NCBI GenBank assembly: GCA_020631735.1
Contig: CM036223.1
Span: 4,812,191 to 4,876,190, forward strand
DNA: 64,000 nt
Source: Saccharum officinarum
Lineage: Eukaryota > Streptophyta > Magnoliopsida > Poales > Poaceae
Direction: 5' to 3'
A program made the position numbers and the translations under genes. Positions within the stretch are counted from its first letter, which is position 1, and every line of letters starts with the position of its first letter. Below, one piece after another: positions 10,202 to 21,293 of this stretch. The notes below the pieces were generated by a model, which ran no database searches, was not told the DNA's origin, and saw only the letters and a program-made list of their open reading frames with translations.

Positions 10202-13200
10202 TTATGCATCCATCCAGATACTAGGATAATATTTCTTTAAATATTTTCCATTTAATGCTCTGGGAAATACAATTCCTTCAAGAGTTTCAAGAATATATGC
10301 ATTACTAGGAACATATTGATTTATCCGATATGGACCTTCCCAATTAGGTGACCATTTGCCAAACTTAGAACTTTTAGTCCCAATCGGTAAAATCAATTTC
10401 CAAACCAATTCTCCATCGACAAATTTCTTTACCTTCACCTTCTTGTCATACCATCTAGCTACTCTTTTCTTATTCTCCTCGATGCTAACTAAAGCTTTTA
10501 ACCGATGACCTGCTACATCTTCCAACTCATCCTTCATAAGGATATCATAATCATCGGCTGTCAATTGATCTTGAGAGCGTATTCGCCTAGAACCAATTTT
10601 AATTTCCCAAGGTAAGACTGCATCGTGTCCATACACCAACTGATAAGGTGTTACCTTGGTTGCACCATGACACGCCATCCGATATGACCACAAAGCTTCA
10701 TTTAATACTGTATGCCACTTCTTAGGATACTCTTTAATCTTGCGCTTAATGAGCTTGATAATTCCTTTATTAGATGCTTCAGCCTGACCATTAGCCTGGG
10801 CATAATACGGTGAAGAATTCAAAACTTTAATCCCCATTCCTATAGCAAATTCATCAAATTCACCCGATGTAAACATAGTGCCCTGATCGGTAGTGATGGT
10901 TTGAGGAATGCCAAATCGGTAAACAATATGCTCCTTCACAAAATCAATCATATTAGCCGATGTCACCTTTTTTAAAGGAATTGCTTCAACCCACTTTGTG
11001 AAATAATCGGTAGCAACCAGAATAAACTTATGCCCTTTACTCGATGGTGGATAAATCTGACCGATGAGATCAATAGCCTAACCCCGGAACGGCCAAGGCT
11101 TAATTATAGGGTTCATAGCCGATGCGGGTGCTCTTTGAATATTACCAAATTTCTGACATTCCTGACATCCTTTAAAATATTTAAAACAATCTTCAAGAAT
11201 AGTTGGCCAATAATATCCATTTCTTCTGATCATCCATTTCATCTTGAAGGCTGACTGATGAGCCCCACATACTCCTTCATGAATTTCACCCATCAGGCCT
11301 TTTGATTCCTCTACACTAACACACCTGAGTAAAACTCCATCTATGGTACGGTAATACAATTCATCATTGAGGAGTACATACTTGGTAGCTTGGAATCTTA
11401 TACGTCTTTCAACCTTTTTAGATGGATTCTTTAAGTAATCAATAATTTCCTTCCTCCAGTCATCGGTATCAGCTGCCGATATTAATATTTCTTGAACAGG
11501 TTGATATCCTAAAGCATGCTGAGCCAATCGGTTAGCCTCTTCATTATGCATCCGAGAAATATGTTCCAGATGAAAACTCCTGAACCCTTTTAATAATTTC
11601 AAACACTTTTCATGATATGAAATTAGAATTTCATTTTGGCATTCATAAACCCCAGTCAACTGATTTATAACTAACATAGAATCACTGAAGATCTCAACAG
11701 CATCAGCACGTACTTCCTTGAGCAATTCTAACCCTTTTATCAGGGCTTGGTACTCAGCTTGATTGTTTGTCGATGTAGCAACAATCGGCAATGAAAACTC
11801 ATACTTCTTCCCCTGAGGGGAAATTAATACGATACCAATGCCTACCCCTTCACCACAAGTAGACCCATCAAAGAAAAGTGTCCACGGAGCAATTTCCAGG
11901 GAATCCACCGTGTTGCAATGTTGAGTAACGAAATCGGCCATAACCTGTCCTTTAACTGCCTTAGTCGATTCATAACGTAGGTCAAATTCTGATAATGCTA
12001 AAATCCATTTACCAATCCTACCATTCAATATCGGCATTGACGGTATATATTTGACCACGTCATCTTTGCATATGACAGTACATTCAGCCGATAGTAAATA
12101 ATGTCTCAGCTTAATACAAGAAAAGTATAAACATAGACATAATTTCTCAATGGCCGAATACCTGATTTCAGCATCTATTAACCATCTGCTCAAATAATAG
12201 ATAACATGCTCCTTTCCTTCAAACTCTTGAATAAGAGCTGAACCGATAACAGTATCTTCAGTTGATAAATACAATCTGAAAGGTTTTCCATGTTGGGGTG
12301 GAACTAACACTGGAGGATTTGTTAAATAACTCTTAATTTCATCTAAGGCTAATTGCTGTTCATCCCCCCATTTAAATTCCTGATCGGCTTTCAATTTCAA
12401 TAATGGACTAAAAGCCTTGATCTTACCTGACAAATTAGATATGAATCTTCTGATAAAATTAATCTTACCGATCAAGGATTGTAATTCAGTTTTATCGGTA
12501 GGAGCAACAATCTTGTTGATTGCCTCAATAGATTTTCTACTAATTTCAATACCCCGCTGATGCACCATAAAACCCAAGAATTGTCCTGCCGATACACCAA
12601 ATGCACATTTATTAGAATTCATCTTTAATCCATGTTTTCTTGTGCACTCCAATATCTTCTGTAGATCGGTTAGATGCTTTGTGATGTTTCCAGACTTAAT
12701 TACTATGTCATCAATGTAGATTTCCACCAACGTGCTGATATATTCATGGAAAATAAAGTTCATAGCTCTTTGATAAGTAGCACCGGCATTTTTCAAACCA
12801 AATGTCATAACTATCCACTCAAATAATCCCACATGTCCTGGACATCTAAAAGCAGTCTTAGAAATATCTTCTTCAGCCATGAATATTTGATTATAACCTG
12901 CATTACCATCCATGAAACTGATAATCTGATGCCCTGCTGCAGCATCAATCAACAAGTCAGCAATCGGCATTGGGTAACCATCCATCGGTGTAGCCTTATT
13001 GAGATTCCTAAAATCAATACAAACACGAAGTTTCCCATTTTTCTTGTATACAGGAACTACATTAGAAATCCACTCTGCATATCGGCACTGCCGAATAAAC
13101 TTTGCCTCAATTAATTTAGTTATTTCGGCCTTAATATCAGGAAGTATATTAGGATTGCAACGGCGTGCTGGCTGCTGATGTGGCCGAAATCCAGATTTAA

Positions 13201-13438
13201 TAGGCAACCGATGTTCAACTATAGATCGGTCTAACCCAGGCATTTCAGTATAATCCCAAGCAAAACAATCTTTATATTCTTTTAACAAATTAACTAGTTG
13301 TTGTTTACACTTGGAATTTAACTTAGCGCTAATAAAAGTGGGCCTTGGCCCATCGCCTTCACCAATATCTACTTCTATTAAATCATCTGCCGATGTAAAT
13401 CCTTGACCTAATTTTCCATCATCGGCAAATCTATCCAT
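10202..13438 (-). pseudogene. Element B pol: RT, dual RNase H, integrase (one amber codon)
   Basis: The first 786 codons (13438-11078) encode reverse transcriptase with catalytic YIDDIV near residue 241 and VCIDFRNLN near 139. A gypsy RNase H follows at about 385-505. A second, archaeal-type RNase H at about 521-645 has FFDGST, NNQAEYQALI and the SD of FSDSM. The integrase zinc finger (H-H-C-C) is at about 719-762. A TAG at 11080-11078 replaces what looks like a tryptophan codon in the WPFRG-W-AID context. The frame then continues unchanged to 10202 through the integrase catalytic core (DYFTKW, TTDQGTMF, QANGQAEASNK) and a short C-terminal domain without a chromodomain. Dual RNase H is a Tat-lineage hallmark. 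The start ATG overlaps the upstream stop as TAATG. Confidence 0.93.
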
Positions 13439-15450
13439 TAAAACTCTTCTTCAGAACCGACTGCTTGGATCGGTAGAATTTTGTAATCGGCAACCTTGAG
13501 GAATTCTTTTTCCCAAGTTTCTCCTGATATGCATCTAGTCCGCTCATAAGTGTCTGATTCTGCCGATGCGATGATATAAGAAGAATCACCAGGAACAACT
13601 TCAATTTTGTCTCCAACCCATTGTATAAGACACTGATGCATTGTAGAAGGAACACAACAATTAGCATGAATCCAATCCCTTCCTAAAAGCAGATTATATG
13701 CACCCTTGCCATTAATAACAAAGAAAGTTGTCGGTAAGGTTTTACTGCCAATGGTCAATTCAACACACACTACCCCTTTAGCTGGTGATACATTGCCTTC
13801 AAAATCCTTTAGCATCATATCAGTCTTAGTTAAGTCTTGATCTCCCTTACCAAGCTTCCGATACATCATATAAGGCATAATATTAATTGCAGCCCCTCCA
13901 TCAATAAGTATCTTAGATATAGGCTGCCCATCAACTCTGCCTTTTACAAACAAAGCCTTGAGGTGTTGTCTCTCATCATCGGCAGGCTTCTCAAAGATAG
14001 CCATCATTGGATCTAATGTTAATTGAGCTATTTGGTCAGAGAAAACAACTTCTTCTTCGCTATCAGATAGAGCCAAAAATTCCATCGGCAACATAAACAC
14101 CATATTGATATCTGTCGATGGGCTTTTATTTTTGTGCCTTATCTGCCACTGCTGATTACTAGATTTCTTATTGGAGGGACTTCCTTCTTGGTGAAAGTCT
14201 TTTTGACGCTCTTGCTGCAATTTCCTCTTCTGTGTCTTTGTCAAACCCTCTGGACACCACTGAGGAAGTTTAGTTTTCCACACTGGCTGATAGGTCCTGG
14301 TTGTCTCTACACGACGTATATTAGGATCCCTGTAAAATATTTCTTCATCAGGAACTCTTGCATTTGCCATCTCTTCAAGTTCCTCTTGGTTTCTCGGAAA
14401 ATATGCACCGTGTTTACCAAGCCTTTCATGTACACTAAGCCTGCCCCCCAGCCGATCATATGCTGATGCTCTCCTTCTGATCGGCTCATTAATGGACAAA
14501 CCTTGATTACCAGATCGAAATCTCCTTATAGGATGATTAATTCCATAATAATCATTGCATTCTGGGCAATCTTCAACAGTAGGTAACTTAATACCTTTCT
14601 CCCAACAATGAATAAAAAACAGACAATTCCAATGATCCTTATGCCGATTCCACTCTTCTTGACGTCTTTCCTCTTGCTGTTGTCGATATCGATCCCTTCG
14701 CTGACGCCAGCCTTCCTGTTGTCTTTGAATAATCATGATGCCAGATCGAGGAGGCTTTCCAGAACTGCCACCTTCTGTCAATAGCCCCTTGCCTTTTGCA
14801 TCATCGGTAGTTATCCGATGTTGGGGATCTACTGATGCATTCTTTTTAGCCGCTTCCGATGTCAACACCTTAATTTTACCTTCAGTATTCAACATATTTG
14901 CTGGAAAAGGATGTTGATCAATTTTCATCGGCTTCTGAATTTTGGAATTGCCAAATTTTATTCTCCCAGACTTAATAGCTAACTGTAATTGTTGTCCAAA
15001 TACTTTGCACTCATTTGTACTGTGTGAAGTTGCATTATGCCATTTGCAATACAGCATATGTTTCAATTCTTTTGCCGATGGGATCACATGATTAGGTGAC
15101 AACTTAATCTGGCCCTCCTGAAGCAAAAGATCAAATATCTTATCGGCTTTGGTGACGTCGAAAGTAAACTTTTCTGGCTCTTTGTGACCAAAAGGACAAG
15201 ATATCGGCTTTTTATTCTTAACCCACTCAGCCAAACCGATAACTGGTTCTTCATCCGAATCAGAATTTTCTACTTCTTCGACAAATGAAACTTTCTTATT
15301 CCAATTCCTTTTAGGTTCAAAAACCCTAGTATCTTGATCAGAAATTCTTTGCACTAGATGATTTAGGCTTTCGAACTCCTGAGAAGCATATTTATCCTTA
15401 AGATGTGGTAATAATCCCTGAAAAGGCCAAATCGGCAAGCTGCCGATCAT
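13438..15450 (-). pseudogene. Element B gag C-terminal part and aspartic protease
   Basis: This is a 670-codon open frame. A zinc-knuckle-like CKWHNATSHSTNEC sits near residues 135-148, followed by a basic, glutamine/arginine-rich linker. The retropepsin has active site LIDGGAA near residue 515 and LLGRDWI near 590. The active site is D-G-G, as is common in this clade, rather than D-T/S-G. The true upstream continuation is in another frame (16030-15398): at about 15418-15424 a run of four T shifts the frame, so gag and protease were probably one reading frame before a one-base insertion. The stop TAA overlaps the pol ATG. Confidence 0.9.
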
Positions 15451-17141
15451 CCAACACCAGGCTATAACATTTGTTCTTTACATCTCGTAGCCTTTGCACA
15501 AAGCCTTCTACCGATTCATCATTGCGTTGTTTCATCTTTACCAAATCGGTAAGCTTCTTTTCATGAACCCCAGCAAAGAAATACTTATGAAATTGCTTTT
15601 CCAGATCAGCCCAAGTAATAATAGAATTTGGCGGTAGTGAGATAAACCATGTAAATACTGATCCAGATAGAGATGATGAAAACAAACGAACTCTTAATTC
15701 ATCTCTACAAGCTGCCTCTCCACATTGAATAATAAAACGATTAACATGCTCCATGGTTGATGTATCATCCTGCCCAGAAAACTTGGTGAAATCTGGCACC
15801 TTGTAACGATTTGGGAGAGGAATTAAATCATATGTCGGAGGATACGGAGTCCGATAAGAATAAGTATTAACTTTGGGCTTGATCCCAAACTGATCCTTCA
15901 TGATCTCTGCTATTTTATCAGCCCAAAAAGCATCAACATCTTGTTGACGATATGGTTGAATCTCCACTGGAGGTACTTGCTGATACCCATCTGCATACCT
16001 TTGTGGTTCACGATCTCCAGCAATTGGCATATTTGTTACTATCTGTGGTCCATTAACCTACTGAAAAGGGTTCATCGGTTGAGCTACCGATGTTTGATTC
16101 TGAAAAACAGCATGCATGTGACCTTGATGAACACCTGTGGTTTGCTGATTTGGCTGAACTGAATGTTGAGTGGGAAACTGCCCTGGCCAATTATTAGCGT
16201 TCATCGGTACAAAATTTGTCGATGGTTGGTAACTTGTTTGCATTGCCGGATAATTACAATTAACTTGAGGTAAAACCTAGACTCCAGGTTGACTTATGAT
16301 TGGAGCCTTCTGTTGCATCGGTAACAAATTTGCCGATGGACTTGAACTAGATATTTGTCCCAAAGACACCTGGAAACCCCTAGAGTTGGTTGTACAGTAG
16401 TTGCTGTAGTATATTGGGGTACTTGAGCTATCGGTGAACCGGCCGATAGCATAGGAGCTTTTCCCGTTGCATCAAACACTTGAGGTGATCTGTGGTTAAA
16501 AGCAGATGGCTCTGGAGGCATACCATATCTCCACCAATTAGCAGGAGTCTGATTATTCTGTGGTACAGGGCCTGATAAAGCCGATGTTGATAGATCTGTA
16601 TTAAGCTGAACTCGTCCTGATAATGCTGAATCCGGACGCATCGGTGTAGATTGTACATTAGATAAACCTGCTGATACCGGAAGAGAAGAAATCTCTATAC
16701 CCGCAATGGCCAGGGGAGCCGATGGAGCAATAGCAGATGCTGATTCTGGTTGATGATAAGCAGGTCCAACGTAACAAGGTGACGCTTGCCCTTCTTTGAA
16801 AGTTCGAATCATAGCATTATGAATAGTATTGGACATCACATTGGAATGATTAATTAAAGCATGATTCACTGCAGAATTAACCATCTCTTGAAGTTTACCC
16901 GGATCAGAATCAAAGGTAACTTACCGAGGCAACGGCAAGTCTTGCTTCTGGATGACTTGTCCACTTTTGTTCAAACTGAATGACTTCAAGCAGAGCTGTC
17001 TGTATTCTTGTATAGCTCTTTCCATAGCCTGCTTCTGATCATCCTTAAGATCTTCTTCTGTTACCGCGATGATGTTCCCCGCATCGATCTCAGGATTAAG
17101 CATCTTGACTAGATCTGTCCCACCGGGCGTGCCAAAAGATG
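15398..17141 (-). pseudogene. Element B gag, N-terminal and capsid part, broken
   Basis: Gag begins shortly after the primer-binding site, near 17130, with a frame containing AVTEEDLKDDQKQAMERAI. A stop TAA follows at about 16923, then a long serine/proline/glutamine-rich stretch (16884-16294). A frameshift lies near 16376, with TAG codons near 16279 and 16060. The capsid domain is at 16030-15400 (GEAACRDELRVRLFSSSLSG, QRLRDVKNKCYSLVLDDRQL). Capsid assembly and RNA packaging are the expected roles. With at least three stops and one internal shift it cannot be translated intact. The stops look like C-to-T or G-to-A decay. Confidence 0.87.
17122..17139 (-). other. Primer-binding site of element B
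   Basis: On the element strand TTTGGCACGCCCGGTG follows the 5' LTR end by a few bases. It starts with the TGG expected opposite a tRNA CCA end and resembles the sites of elements A and D. I could not assign the tRNA. Confidence 0.6.
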
Positions 17142-17891
17142 TGTTGATGCAAAAGTAGATCTGCAAACACAAAGGGCTAATACCCGAATTCGATATCCAA
17201 AGCGTGCCAGTTGATTTGACCTGTTAATCGACAAGGATGAAGATACGAGCACTTTGGTCCTAACAACAGCGATACGCCCGAAAGTCACGGCCAAGAGGTA
17301 CTCACGCGGAACTCGAGGATTGCCGAAGATTGCACTGGAGCAATGCAACTCGCCGAATCGATGAGAACTCATAATAAAAAAGAAAAAATACGTAAATTGA
17401 CAAAGTCGTCGAAAGTAGATGTAAATAAGAGTAAAAGTTGTTTTTGATATATTGATTGATGTCTCTTACATTGCCCTTCACCCTATATTTATACCCTGAT
17501 CTACAGAAACATAACCAAATACGACTAGGATACTAAATCCACATCTATGGAAACACACGACTTTGACACAACTCAGACTCTATTAAACATATATAAGGAA
17601 TTTAATTCCTATCTTATTCCATAGTCCGCCTCAGTCACGATGGTATTCTCATCGACTTCCTTTTTATCGGCAAAATCCCAGTTCCATCGGCAGCAGCCTT
17701 CAAACCATCTTTCATCGGCATCGGCAATAATACTCTTAACCCTATCGACAACATTTCAACTTGGACCCATACGCCGTTACCACTCATAAGCAAACCCATT
17801 TTTCATCAGCTATCAATCTACACAATAATCTTTCCCCTGCTGATTAGCCTTTCTTGACCATCTTGACACGTGCTAAAAAATGATGTCAACA
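17142..17891 (-). repeat. 5' LTR of element B
   Basis: It is 750 bp and nearly identical to 5685-6434. The seven differences seen are all transitions, five at CpG and two in CHG context. It ends TCAACA, followed by the CATGT duplication at 17892-17896. The element-direction TATA box is at 17484-17493. Confidence 0.95.
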
Positions 17892-17896
17892 CATGT
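17892..17896. repeat. Target-site duplication of element B (right copy, CATGT)
   Basis: Matches 5680-5684 exactly. Confidence 0.95.
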
Positions 17897-19966
17897 ATAC
17901 AAAGTACAGTGGCCAGTATACTACGTCAGCGAAGTTCTGATAGATTCAAAAATATGATATCCGCATGTACAAAAACTACTCTGTGCCCTCCTGATTACTT
18001 CCCGCAAGCTACGACACTACTTCGAAGGCCACAAGATTACGGTGATAACAAATTTCCCTTTGGGAGACATCCTATGCAATAGAGATGCGACATGACGCAT
18101 ATCAAAGTGGGGAGTAGAACTCAGAGCTCTAAACATCGATTTCTCTCCATGAAAAGCAATAAAATCACAAGCACTCACAGACTTCATGGCTGAATGGGCA
18201 GAAATCCAACAACCCGCGCCAGATGCCGTCCTTGGCCATTGGAAGATGTACTTCGATGGATCACTCAAGTTTGGCTGGGCTAGCGCAGGTATTCTTTTCA
18301 TATCCCTAGAAGAAAAATAACTCCAATATGTACTCTAGATACTGTGGCAAGCCACAAACAACGAAGCAGAGTATGAAGCACTCATCCATGGACTACGGAT
18401 TGCGATTTCTCTTGGAATCAAACGACTACTTGTCTATGGCGATTCAGCTGTAGTCATCAATCAAGTCAACAAAGATTAGGACTATACCAAGGACAACATG
18501 GACACCTACTATGCTAAAGTATGAAAACTAGAAAAAAATTTCTAAGGACTAGAAATCTTGCATGTTCTACGAGACTCAAACGTAGCGACAGATGTTCTCG
18601 CCAAGCTAGGATCGGACAGGGTGAAGGTCCCACCAGGTGTGTTTATAGAGGAGTTGTCGTCACCCTCCATAAAACAACCTAGTGAGATAACCTCTGAACC
18701 ACTAGCACCAACAACCCAGATCATGGTAGTTACTAGATAATGGACTCAAGACTTCATTGACTACATCAGAGAAAACATGTTACCATCTAATAAGGAAGAA
18801 GCCACCAGGATAATCAGAAGAAGCAAGAACTACGTCCTTGTAGGCGATAGCCTATATAGAAGAGCCGCGTCATCAGGAGTACTTCTTAAATATGTCTCAA
18901 GAGAAAAAGGAAAAGAAATCCTAGACGAAATTCACTCAGGTTGCTGTGGCAACCATGCAGCCTCAAGAACACTGGTGGAAAAACTTTATGTACCGGGTTC
19001 TATTGGCCAACAGCCTTGAAAGATACAGAAGAACTAGTTCCAGCACCAAATGTTCACAAGGCAAGCTCACGTTCCAGCACATGACCTAATTTGCATCCCT
19101 CCTGCCTGGCCGTTCGCATGCTGGGTGCTGGATCAAGTAGGACCACTCAAAAAGGTCAAAGGCGGATTTGAGTACATCTTCGTTGTAATCGACAAATTCA
19201 CCAAGTGGATCAAATACAAGCCGCTCATGAAGTACAGTGCAGTAAAAGCAGTCGAGTTCATCCAAGACATCATGCACCGCTTCGGAATACCCAACTGCGT
19301 CATCATAGATTTAGGTTCCCCTTTTACAGCCATCGAGTTCAAAAATTGGACACAGGACTGTGCAATCGATATAGATTATGTGTCGGTTGCACAACCTGAA
19401 GCCAACGGACAAGTAGAAAGAGCCAATGGACTCATACTAACTGGGTTGAAACCAAGATTGTATGAAAAACTGGAAGATTATGGATCTAAGTGGATTGAAG
19501 AATTATCCAAAGTAGTCTGGGGCTACGCACTCAAGTAAGTAGAGCGACTGGATACTCACCTTTTTTCCTAGTATATGGATCAAAAGCCGTGCTACCAGCA
19601 GACTTGATCTGGACATCCCCAAAAATCAAACAATACGAGGAGGTAGAAGCAGAACACACCCGAAGATTAGAATTCGACAGTACAGAAGAAGTCAGAATAA
19701 ACGCTACCCTTCAGTCAGCTCGATACCTCCAAGGTTTAAGGCGTCACTACAACAAAAGTACTCAGCAATGCTCAGTTCAAGTCAGAGACCTAGTACTACG
19801 AAGAATATAAAAAACTGACGGACACCATAAACTACTCAGTCCATGGGAAGGTCCTTTTATTGTCGCAAAAGTCACCGGACCAGGCACATACGAGTTGATG
19901 ACTGAAGATGGAATACAAGTAAGGAATACGTGGCATATCAGCCAGCTAAGAAAATTCTACGCTTGA
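17897..19966 (+). pseudogene. Element A pol, second part: RNase H, second RNase H, integrase
   Basis: This continues the frame broken at 5684. The end of the gypsy RNase H includes QALTDFMAEWAEI. The archaeal-type RNase H begins at about 18248 (MYFDGS) and continues through NNEAEYEALIHGL at about 18360 and LVYGDSAVVINQV at about 18430. Integrase follows, with the zinc-finger region at about 18920-19050. The catalytic core at 19090-19540 has DKFTKWIKY, DLGSPFTAIEFKNW and QPEANGQVERANG. Its C-terminal part ends at TGA 19964-19966. Stops near 18478, 18524, 18543, 18738 and 19018 and a frameshift near 19535 make it dead. No chromodomain was seen. Confidence 0.88.
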
Positions 19967-20042
19967 AGAATTCAAAACAAAAATTATATAGCAAGAGAGC
20001 AACATGTAATCAGGATTCATGATCAATAAAATAAAGATGATA

Positions 20043-21020
20043 TTCCTCATCAATGTTTGTCTTATTATAACCTATCCCGAGTTGTTTTCACAATCAATAA
20101 GAGCAAAAGAGCTGAAAAAATGCTTGAGCTCGCTATCCTAAGTCTTTTCAGGCTTAGATGAGAGTAAGGCTAAGTAGCTGGCACTCGAACCTATCCTGGG
20201 TTGTTTTCACGGCCTGGATGAGAGCCAGAGGGAGCTCGCCCTATCCTGAGTTGTTCTCACAACCGGATGAGAGCAAAAGAGCTGAAAAGATCCTTGAGCT
20301 CGCTAACCTAAGTCTTTTCAGGCTTAGATGAGAGTAAGGCTAAGTAGCTGACACTCGAACCTATCCTGGGTTGTTTTCACGGCCTGGATGAGAGCCAGAG
20401 GGAGCTCGCCCTATCCTGAGTTGTTCTCATAACAGGATGAGAGCAAAAGATCTAAAAAGATGCTTGAGCTCGCTATCCTAAGTCTTTTCAGGCTTAGATG
20501 AGAGTAAGGCTAAGTAGCTAACACTCAAACCTATGCTGGGTTGTTTTCACGGCCTGGATGAGAGCCAGAGGGAGCTCGCCCTATCTCGAGTTGTTCTCAC
20601 AACCGGATAAGAGCAAAAGAGCTGAAAAGATTCTTAAGCTCGCTAACCGAAGTCTTTTCAGGCTTAGATGAGAGTAAGGCTAAGTAGCTGATACTCGAAC
20701 CTATCCTGAGTTGTTTTCATGGCCTAGATGAGAGCTAGAGGGAGCTCGCCCTATCCCGAGTTGTTCTCACAACCGGATGAGAGCAAAAGAAATGAAAAGA
20801 TGCTTGAGCTCGCTATCCTAAGTCTTTTCAGGCTTAGATGAGAGTAAGGCTGACAAGCCGACACTCGAACCTATCCTAGGTTGTTTTCATGGCCTAGATA
20901 AGAGCCAGATAGCGCTCACCCTATCCCTAAGTTGTTCAACCCGGATGAGAGCAAAAGAGCTAAAAAGATGTTTGAGCTCGCCCTATCCCAAGTCTTTTTA
21001 GGATTAGATGAGAACCCGAC
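20043..21020. repeat. 170-bp tandem array, about six units, inside element A
   Basis: The marker GAGCAAAAGA recurs at 20101, 20271, 20441, 20611, 20781 and 20948, giving a 170-bp period with one 167-bp unit. Each unit contains three related subunits of about 63, 57 and 50 bp, each with a CTATCC...GTTGTT/GTCTTTTC...GATGAGAG core. It is therefore a small higher-order repeat. It lies between the pol stop and the 3' end of the antisense gene, a region known to expand in tandem in Tat elements. Confidence 0.92.
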
Positions 21021-21293
21021 TAATCTAGCGCCTACGCTCGACAAGACTCACAAAAAACAAGAGCACGGCCAGTTGGAGGGACATAACTCAAAAGCACCTG
21101 CATACGTCTACAACGATTAAGGTTTATATATCCAGAGTGACTTTAAAGAAAATTCCAAGATCTGGGAAAACAACTCGAACAGATTCACTCGAATAATTCA
21201 GGCAAAGATGTATCCAAAATAGACAAAATCTCTTTACAAGATTACATATAAAGTATATATTTACAAGCGGGAGGCACCCGGGCGCTACAAAGT
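21021..21293. other. Spacer between tandem array and antisense gene of element A
   Basis: Noncoding, AT-rich. The first part still resembles a degraded array unit. Nothing else recognised. Confidence 0.4.

Larger units (their letters stand above)
5685..17891 (-). mobile_element. Element B, complete 12.2-kb Tat-type gypsy retrotransposon with antisense Plant Mobile Domain gene
   Basis: B is bounded by 750-bp LTRs (5685-6434 and 17142-17891) and a perfect CATGT duplication. Read on the minus strand, the order is 5' LTR (17142-17891), primer-binding site, gag, protease, RT, RNase H, second RNase H and integrase. A convergent plus-strand gene (6993-10134), a polypurine tract and the 3' LTR follow. 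There are only seven differences between the LTRs by eye (about 0.9%), all transitions, so the insertion is recent. Coding regions nonetheless carry several stops and frameshifts. The element is strikingly rich in GCCGAT/ATCGGC. Confidence 0.96.

Noticed and set aside
20043..21020. CRISPR-like array
   Set aside because: Regular spacing exists, but the 'spacers' are themselves repeated. This is a tandem repeat in a plant retrotransposon.
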